A stretch of 10,354 nucleotides of DNA from Opitutia bacterium. Lineage in GTDB: Bacteria > Verrucomicrobiota > Verrucomicrobiia > Opitutales > Opitutaceae. The position numbers and the translations under genes were made by a program. Below the pieces are notes generated by a model. The model searched no databases, was not told the DNA's origin, and saw only the letters and a program-made list of their open reading frames with translations. Of this stretch, positions 6,741-10,354 are shown in pieces; the stretch's first letter is position 1, and every line of letters starts with the position of its first letter. The stretch covers positions 1 to 10,354 of the forward strand of contig PMKA01000342.1 of NCBI GenBank assembly GCA_003157575.1, read 5' to 3'.

Positions 6741-7028
6741 CTATTTCGTCACGTGACCGGAGACCAGCTTCGTCATTTCGAACATGCTGACCTTGGCCTT
6801 GCCATTGAACACAGCCTTCAGCTTGTCGTCGCCATTGATCTGCGTCTTCACCTTCTTGTCCTGGAGACCATTCTTCTTGATGTAGTCCCAGAGTTTCTTG
6901 GTGAGCTCAGTCCGGGGCAGCGGCTTGCTGCCGACGACAGCGGAAAGAACGGCGTCCGGGGTGACCGGGGCCATGAACTTAGCATTCGGGGTGCGGGCGG
7001 GTTTCTTTGCCATAGTGCTGTTCGTCAT
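6741..7028 (-). CDS. Stand-alone SWIB/MDM2-domain protein
   Basis: This is a 95-aa basic protein with a single SWIB domain over about residues 18-93: FMAPVTPDAVLSAVVG, PLPRTELTKKLWDYIKKNGLQD, KLKAVF and VSMFEMTKLVSGHV are typical. In eukaryotes SWIB domains sit in chromatin remodelling complexes; in chlamydiae and verrucomicrobia small stand-alone versions are common and are thought to be chromatin-like or DNA-associated, but the function is not established. The N-terminus is Lys/Arg-rich, as in homologues. Three in-frame ATGs exist (7046, 7028, 7013). I chose 7028 because GAGAGGGAAGGG lies 4 bp upstream; 7013 would give the 90-aa form most like relatives. The gene stands alone, with its own promoter and a strong terminator, consistent with high expression. 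Confidence 0.9.
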   Translation of the reverse strand: MTNSTMAKKPARTPNAKFMAPVTPDAVLSAVVGSKPLPRTELTKKLWDYIKKNGLQDKKVKTQINGDDKLKAVFNGKAKVSMFEMTKLVSGHVTK

Positions 7029-7055
7029 AGTGCCCTTCCCTCTCAATGCAACGAT

Positions 7056-7084
7056 ATTCTAGAGGAGAATCCGGCGGTTCTCAT
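7056..7084 (-). promoter_or_regulatory. Predicted sigma-70-type promoter of the SWIB gene
   Basis: On the minus strand ATGAGA (7084-7079, 4 of 6 matches to TTGACA) is separated by exactly 17 bp from TAGAAT (7061-7056, 5 of 6 matches to TATAAT). Transcription would begin near 7049, about 20 nt before the SD-supported start at 7028. A short inverted repeat, GAGAA (7065-7069) with TTCTC (7078-7082), lies in the spacer. Confidence 0.5.
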
Positions 7085-7305
7085 AGGAGAAAGTGCGCAC
7101 GGACACCCGCGAACGGGCCGGCGGGGGCCGGGAGACCAGGAAGACTCTGGAGTTGAGGATTCAAGAAATCCAGAGCCGGAGCGGGTCGGAAGAATCAAGA
7201 AGACGATCTTTCGGAAAGGCGGCAATCCCAGGCGGCGCGCATCTGCGGCAAGGCGGGGGCGCAATTTTCATCGCGTCACCCGCCTCCGGGCGTTGAATAC
7301 ACGGC
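7085..7305. other. Intergenic spacer between divergent SWIB and malic enzyme genes
   Basis: I see no convincing gene, RNA or repeat here. Short open frames on both strands have low-complexity Arg/Gly/Ser-rich products with no family resemblance. A promoter for the malic enzyme is expected but no hexamer pair stands out. Confidence 0.6.
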
Positions 7306-8979
7306 ATGACCGACCACGATGCAGATGAGGGCCTTCGTTCGCACGGGGGATTGTTTTTCCCGACGGGGCCCGCGTTGCTGACAAACTCCCTGCTGAACAA
7401 GGGCACGGCGTTCACCGAGCGTGAGCGCGACGTGCTGGGACTCCGTGGGCTGCTGCCGCCGCGCGTTTTCACGATCGAGGAGCAGCTGCGGCGCGTCTAC
7501 GGCAATTTCCAGCGAAAGGCGGATCCTCTCGAGAAGTTCATCTTCCTGACGACCCTTCAGAACCGTAACGAAACGCTCTTCTACCGGCTGGTGGAGGAGC
7601 ATGCGGAGGAGATGATCCCGATCATCTACACGCCGACCGTGGGCCAGGCCTGCCTCGAATACGGCGCGATCTTCCGGCGCTCGCGGGGCCTCTTCATCAG
7701 CATTCGCGAACGCGGTCGTGTATCGGAAATTCTGCGACACTGGCCGCATCCCGACGTGCGCATGATCGTCGTCACGGACGGCGAGCGCATCCTCGGCCTG
7801 GGCGACCTGGGGGCGCTCGGCATGGGCATTCCGGTCGGCAAGCTCTCCCTCTACACCGCCTGCGCCGGCCTGCATCCGTATTACTGCCTTCCCGTCACGC
7901 TGGACGTCGGGACCGACAACGAGAAGCTGCATGACGATCCGCTGTACATCGGGATCAACCAGCGGCGCGTGCGGGGGCCCGAATACGACGCGTTCATCGC
8001 GGAGTTCGTTGCGGCCGTGCGGCAGGCCTACCCGAAGGCGCTGCTGCAATGGGAGGACTTCGGCAATACGAACGCCTTCCGTCTGCTGCGGGCGTACAGG
8101 GACCAGATCTGCAGTTTCAACGACGACATCCAGGGCACTGCGGCGGTGGCCCTGGCCGGCCTGCTCGGCGGATTGCGGCTGACCGGCGGCAGCCTGCGCG
8201 ACCAGAGGCTGCTTTTCCTTGGCGCCGGTGAGGCCGGCACCGGCATCGCGGACCTGTTCGTGTCGGCGCTGCAGGAGGAGGGGCTCGGTCTCGCCGAGGC
8301 CCGGAGCCGCTGCTGGTTTGTGGATTCGCAGGGTCTTGTTGTGCGGAGCCGGCCCGGCCGGCTTGCCGAGCACAAGGAGCCCTATGCGCAGGATCATCCC
8401 CCCGTCGCGACGCTCGCTGGAGCGTTGGAGGCGCATCGGCCCACGGCGCTGATCGGGGTTTCGGGGCAGGCGCAGGGATTCACCCGCGAAATCGTCGCCC
8501 GGATGGCGGCGCTCAACCCGCGCCCGATCATCTTCGCCCTTTCGAATCCCACGTCGAAAGCCGAATGCACCGCCGAACAGGCCTACCAGTGGTCGGACGG
8601 CCGCGCCGTTTTTGCGAGCGGCAGCCCGTTCCCGCCCGTGACCATCGCGGGCCGCACCTACGTTCCGGGTCAGGGCAACAACGTCTACATCTTCCCGGGT
8701 GTCGGCCTGGGGGCGCTTGTCTGCGAGGCGTCCAGGATCACGGACGGGATGTTCCTGACCGCCGCGCGCACGCTTGCGGCGCAGGCGGGCGAAGAGGATT
8801 TTGCCCTGGGGCGCGTCTATCCGCCGCTATCGAAGATCCGCGAGGTTTCCGTCCGGATTGCGACGGCGGTGGCCGGGGAGGCGCATCGCGCCGGGCTGGC
8901 CCGGCGGCCGCGGCCGGCCGACATTGAGGCGGACGTACGCGCCCGCATGTTCGTGCCGGAGTACGTGGATTACTTTTGA
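7306..8979 (+). CDS. maeA: Malic enzyme (oxaloacetate-decarboxylating malate dehydrogenase)
   Basis: The enzyme oxidatively decarboxylates malate to pyruvate and CO2 with NAD(P)+ and a divalent metal, linking the TCA cycle to pyruvate. The 557-aa product is full length for the large (SfcA/mitochondrial-type) malic enzyme family. Key features are YTPTVGQACLEYG with the catalytic Tyr108, TDGERILGLGDLG (157-169) with the malate-binding Arg161, GIPVGKLSLYTACAG with the catalytic Lys179, the metal ligands Glu250-Asp251 in WEDFGNTNAF and Asp274 in SFNDDIQGTAA, the Rossmann motif GAGEAG (306-311), and ALSNPTSKAEC (411-421) and QGNNVYIFPG (456-465). ATG 7306 gives a normal N-terminus but has no SD. 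NAD versus NADP preference is not decided by what I can read. The gene stands alone, divergent from SWIB and convergent with the YXWGXW gene. Confidence 0.95.
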   Translation: MTDHDADEGLRSHGGLFFPTGPALLTNSLLNKGTAFTERERDVLGLRGLLPPRVFTIEEQLRRVYGNFQRKADPLEKFIFLTTLQNRNETLFYRLVEEHAEEMIPIIYTPTVGQACLEYGAIFRRSRGLFISIRERGRVSEILRHWPHPDVRMIVVTDGERILGLGDLGALGMGIPVGKLSLYTACAGLHPYYCLPVTLDVGTDNEKLHDDPLYIGINQRRVRGPEYDAFIAEFVAAVRQAYPKALLQWEDFGNTNAFRLLRAYRDQICSFNDDIQGTAAVALAGLLGGLRLTGGSLRDQRLLFLGAGEAGTGIADLFVSALQEEGLGLAEARSRCWFVDSQGLVVRSRPGRLAEHKEPYAQDHPPVATLAGALEAHRPTALIGVSGQAQGFTREIVARMAALNPRPIIFALSNPTSKAECTAEQAYQWSDGRAVFASGSPFPPVTIAGRTYVPGQGNNVYIFPGVGLGALVCEASRITDGMFLTAARTLAAQAGEEDFALGRVYPPLSKIREVSVRIATAVAGEAHRAGLARRPRPADIEADVRARMFVPEYVDYF

Positions 8980-9005
8980 GCCGTTTCCAGGGGCCTGGAA
9001 ACGGC
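8980..9005. terminator. Perfect 11-bp-stem hairpin directly after malic enzyme stop
   Basis: GCCGTTTCCAG (8980-8990) pairs perfectly with CTGGAAACGGC (8995-9005) around the loop GGGC. It begins on the base after the stop codon of the malic enzyme. There is no U-tract on either strand, so it is not a textbook intrinsic terminator. Its place between convergent genes still suggests termination or 3'-end stabilisation. Confidence 0.65.
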
Positions 9006-9008
9006 AGG

Positions 9009-9036
9009 CAGATTTCCCGCGGACGCGGGAAATCTG
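9009..9036. terminator. Perfect 12-bp-stem hairpin, second of a tandem pair
   Basis: CAGATTTCCCGC (9009-9020) pairs perfectly with GCGGGAAATCTG (9025-9036) around the loop GGAC. It starts 3 nt after the previous hairpin and has the same design: about a dozen pairs, GGNC loop, TTTCC in the left arm and no U-tract. About 62 bp separate it from the convergent gene end at 9099. Possibly a bidirectional terminator or a mobile REP-like repeat pair. Confidence 0.65.
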
Positions 9037-9098
9037 AAGCATCAAAGGGCGTCCACCATTTGTTTGGCAGCCTGGAGGGCGCGACGCCCGGCAGGCTG

Positions 9099-9989
9099 TT
9101 ACCGCCAGCGGCCTTCGATGAATACGAAGCCGCCGTTGCGCTGCTCCCAGCGCGGCGCCTCCCACACGGCATGTTCGTGCGGCGGCAGTTCCCAATGGCC
9201 GGCCATCCAGACATGCTTGCCCTCGTGCCAGCCCCAGTAGCCGGCGATCCACATGTGCCGCGGAGAAGGCCGGTCGTGTTCACGCATGACTTCCCGGCGG
9301 GGCGCGGGAGGACCTTCGCGGATGATCATTTCAGCCGGATGTCCGGGGCCGTTCCGCGCGCCGAGCACCAGCTCGCCGTGTCCGATCGGGATCGCCACCT
9401 CGAGACGGGTCTCGTTTTCGCGCCACCTTCCCGGAACAAGGACGTAGCGGCCGCCGCGGATCTCCCAGCGCGGCGCCTCCCAAATCGCGTGTTCGTGCGG
9501 CGGCAGCTCCCAACGCCCTGCGATCCACACATGACGCCCTTCATGCCATCCCCAGTAGCCGCCGATCCATACGTGGCGCGGCGACGGACGCTCGATGATC
9601 ACCTCGGTCTGGGGCGGCGGAGGAGCCGCCTCGACAACAACCTCCTGCGCTGGCGGGGGCGCAACCACCGCGACGGGTTGGGCGTCCTGCCAGAACCCCT
9701 CGATGAGCGCGAACCCGCCGTCGCGCGCCTCCCAATGGGCGGGTATCCATGACGCCCCCGGGCGCGGAGCCAGATCCCAATGTCCGGCGACCCAGGAATA
9801 GCCGTCATTTGTCTGGTGCCATTGGCCTGGAATCCAGATGTGATTTGGCGTGGGCTGAGCGGCAGCCGGCCCTTCAACAGCCGGCGGCAGCGGCTGGGCG
9901 ACTACGGGAGCGGCCCAGGCCGTTCCCTGCAGAATACCCACCAGAAGTCCGACAACGCCGAGCTTCGCGAAGAACGGGAGTTTGTTCAT
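9099..9989 (-). CDS. Secreted tryptophan-rich YXWGXW (WxxGxW) repeat protein
   Basis: This is a 296-aa exported protein. MNKLPFFAKLGVVGLLVGIL then QGTAWA-AP is a Sec signal peptide with likely cleavage after residue 26. Three about 50-residue repeats follow: residues 50-100 (IWIPGQW ... VAGHW ... IPAHW ... IEGFW), 139-189 (HVWIGGYWGWHEGRHVWIAGRW ending VPGRW) and 245-295 (HMWIAGYWGWHEGKHVWMAGHW ending IEGRW). Repeats two and three are nearly identical and share ELPPHEHA-WEAPRWE. Linkers are Pro/Val/Glu-rich (about 101-138) and acidic/Gly (190-240). The motifs match the YXWGXW/WxxGxW repeat families of periplasmic or surface proteins, whose role is unknown. The repeated WHEG-HVW and PHEHA histidines could bind metal. 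ATG 9989 is chosen for the signal peptide; ATG 9998 adds three residues. No SD is seen. Confidence 0.88.
   Translation of the reverse strand: MNKLPFFAKLGVVGLLVGILQGTAWAAPVVAQPLPPAVEGPAAAQPTPNHIWIPGQWHQTNDGYSWVAGHWDLAPRPGASWIPAHWEARDGGFALIEGFWQDAQPVAVVAPPPAQEVVVEAAPPPPQTEVIIERPSPRHVWIGGYWGWHEGRHVWIAGRWELPPHEHAIWEAPRWEIRGGRYVLVPGRWRENETRLEVAIPIGHGELVLGARNGPGHPAEMIIREGPPAPRREVMREHDRPSPRHMWIAGYWGWHEGKHVWMAGHWELPPHEHAVWEAPRWEQRNGGFVFIEGRWR
9105..9587 (-). repeat. Internal duplication: two about 165-bp DNA repeats in the YXWGXW gene
   Basis: DNA encoding residues 135-189 (9587-9423) and 241-295 (9269-9105) is strongly similar, beginning with codons for RPSPRH and ending with GRW. The copies lie 318 bp apart, start to start. 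Shared runs include CCCCAGTAGCC and GTGTTCGTGCGGCGGCAG-like stretches. The level of DNA identity suggests fairly recent duplication or gene conversion. Confidence 0.7.
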
Positions 9990-10053
9990 TGCAGTCATAG
10001 ATTGATGTTCACAAAGACGGCCGCACCCTAGGCCAGTAACGCCGCCGGCGCAA

Positions 10054-10065
10054 TTCTGATCAGAA
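10054..10065. promoter_or_regulatory. 12-bp perfect palindrome upstream of the YXWGXW gene
   Basis: TTCTGATCAGAA is a perfect palindrome 56 bp upstream of the 9998 ATG, in the divergent spacer between the YXWGXW gene and the small + strand ORF. It is the size of a typical dimeric repressor half-site pair, but there is only one copy and no regulator gene nearby. Confidence 0.4.
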
Positions 10066-10072
10066 AGCGCCG

Positions 10073-10122
10073 CGCCAGCCGGGGGCTGGCGTGGTATCGG
10101 GTGCATGTTCCGATAAACCACG
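10073..10122. repeat. Two adjacent hairpins in the divergent spacer
   Basis: CGCCAGC (10073-10079) pairs with GCTGGCG (10085-10091) around CGGGG. Directly beside it, CGTGGTATCGG (10090-10100) pairs with the 13-nt arm at 10110-10122 (CCGATAAACCACG), with two A's bulged and a 9-nt loop. The two stems share two bases, so they are nearly stacked or mutually exclusive. The arrangement resembles REP-type elements or a structured 5' leader for the small ORF at 10151. No U-tract follows. Confidence 0.5.
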
Positions 10123-10150
10123 TTTCTGCCTGAAATGATTAGGAGAATCG

Positions 10151-10324
10151 ATGAACGATCGCAAAACGACTTCTGCGGCACCTTTACCCTTGGGAGCAGT
10201 TAAACCGCTGATAGGAGCGCTGATCGATCCCCCTTGTGTCACGAATCTGTCAAGGGACGGGGTAAAACCAGCCACTTCGGGTCACCCCAAAACCAGCCAC
10301 CTCAGGCGGGTCGGTGTGTGGTAG
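10151..10324 (+). pseudogene. 57-codon ORF with strong SD, probably a gene 5' stump interrupted by an IS-like end
   Basis: The ORF is below the usual length cut-off but has AGGAG (10141-10145) five bases before ATG, the clearest SD-start pair in the window. The product begins MNDRKTTSAAPLPLGAVKPL, then IGALIDP, with no family I recognise. From about residue 29 the reading frame runs through the sequence with the two AAAACCAGCCAC repeats, and the encoded residues become Pro/Ser/His/Arg-rich with no folded character. The simplest reading is the N-terminus of a former gene with an insertion element placed after about 26-28 codons and a chance stop (TAG 10322) inside the element. The alternative is a genuine small protein. 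Confidence 0.4.
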
Positions 10325-10354
10325 TTAATTGAAGAGTCTTGGCAAGCGGAATCG
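10235..10354. mobile_element. Candidate left end of an IS21-like insertion sequence (runs off the window)
   Basis: AAAACCAGCCAC occurs twice, at 10264-10275 and 10289-10300, exactly 25 bp apart. Multiple spaced copies of short AAAA(C/T)-CC-AC type repeats at the tips are characteristic of IS21-family elements, where they bind the IstA transposase. A tip starting at TGTGTC (10235) or TGTCAA (10249) would fit the TG...CA ends of that family. An inverted repeat, CCCTTG (10231-10236) with CAAGGG (10251-10256), spans the candidate tip. No transposase coding is within the window; istA would be expected just to the right. Confidence 0.5.

Noticed and set aside
7065..7082. Short inverted repeat GAGAA/TTCTC near the SWIB promoter as an operator
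   Set aside because: Only 5-bp arms; too short to separate from chance, so mentioned only within the promoter entry.
7276..8436. 386-codon minus-strand frame opposite the malic enzyme
   Set aside because: The opposite frame encodes a full-length malic enzyme with all active-site residues; this product is low-complexity Arg/Gln/Glu-rich.
8976..9752. 258-codon + strand frame opposite the YXWGXW gene
   Set aside because: Repeat-like product only mirrors the tryptophan-repeat DNA; the minus-strand frame has a signal peptide and family motifs.

Overview
The window is high-GC, densely packed bacterial DNA. Several features suggest a Verrucomicrobiota member, perhaps of the Opitutae: a small stand-alone SWIB-domain protein of the type common in chlamydiae and verrucomicrobia, a four-cysteine-LID adenylate kinase, and frequent starts without a Shine-Dalgarno (SD) sequence. 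This assignment is an inference, because no rRNA or marker gene is present.

Layout. Positions 1-1716 (+ strand) hold the 3' end of queC (preQ0 synthase), then queE (7-carboxy-7-deazaguanine synthase), then an ExoD-family membrane protein overlapping queE by 23 bp. The queC end carries a tail made from a 14-bp tandem repeat. The queuosine/7-deazaguanine pathway links the first two genes.

Positions 6588-1718 (- strand) form a tight six-gene run in transcription order: SPFH/band-7 membrane protein, two-TM bacterial PH-domain protein, 65-aa Arc-like ribbon-helix-helix (RHH) protein, EamA/DMT transporter, thymidine/pyrimidine-nucleoside phosphorylase, adenylate-kinase-like NMP kinase. Gaps are 8, 5, 31, 24 and 93 bp. 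The run ends tail-to-tail with exoD, the stop codons 1 bp apart. Upstream of the SPFH gene lies an AT-rich, near-perfect 30-bp palindrome beside TTGACA and TATAAT hexamers. The SPFH-PH-RHH trio with this operator-like site is the best candidate here for an under-described module: a membrane-scaffold pair with a possible autoregulator.

Positions 6687-7084 (- strand) hold a compact transcription unit for the SWIB protein, with a promoter, an SD and a strong intrinsic terminator. Positions 7306-8979 (+ strand) encode a full-length malic enzyme. Two perfect tandem hairpins without U-tracts follow it. They separate it from a convergent gene (9989-9099, - strand) for a secreted protein with three about 50-residue tryptophan-rich YXWGXW-type repeats.

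The right end (10000-10354) holds several palindromes, a 57-codon + strand ORF with an excellent SD, and two copies of a 12-bp repeat 25 bp apart that resemble the terminal repeats of IS21-family elements. The small ORF runs into these repeats, so it is probably the 5' stump of a gene interrupted at the window edge.
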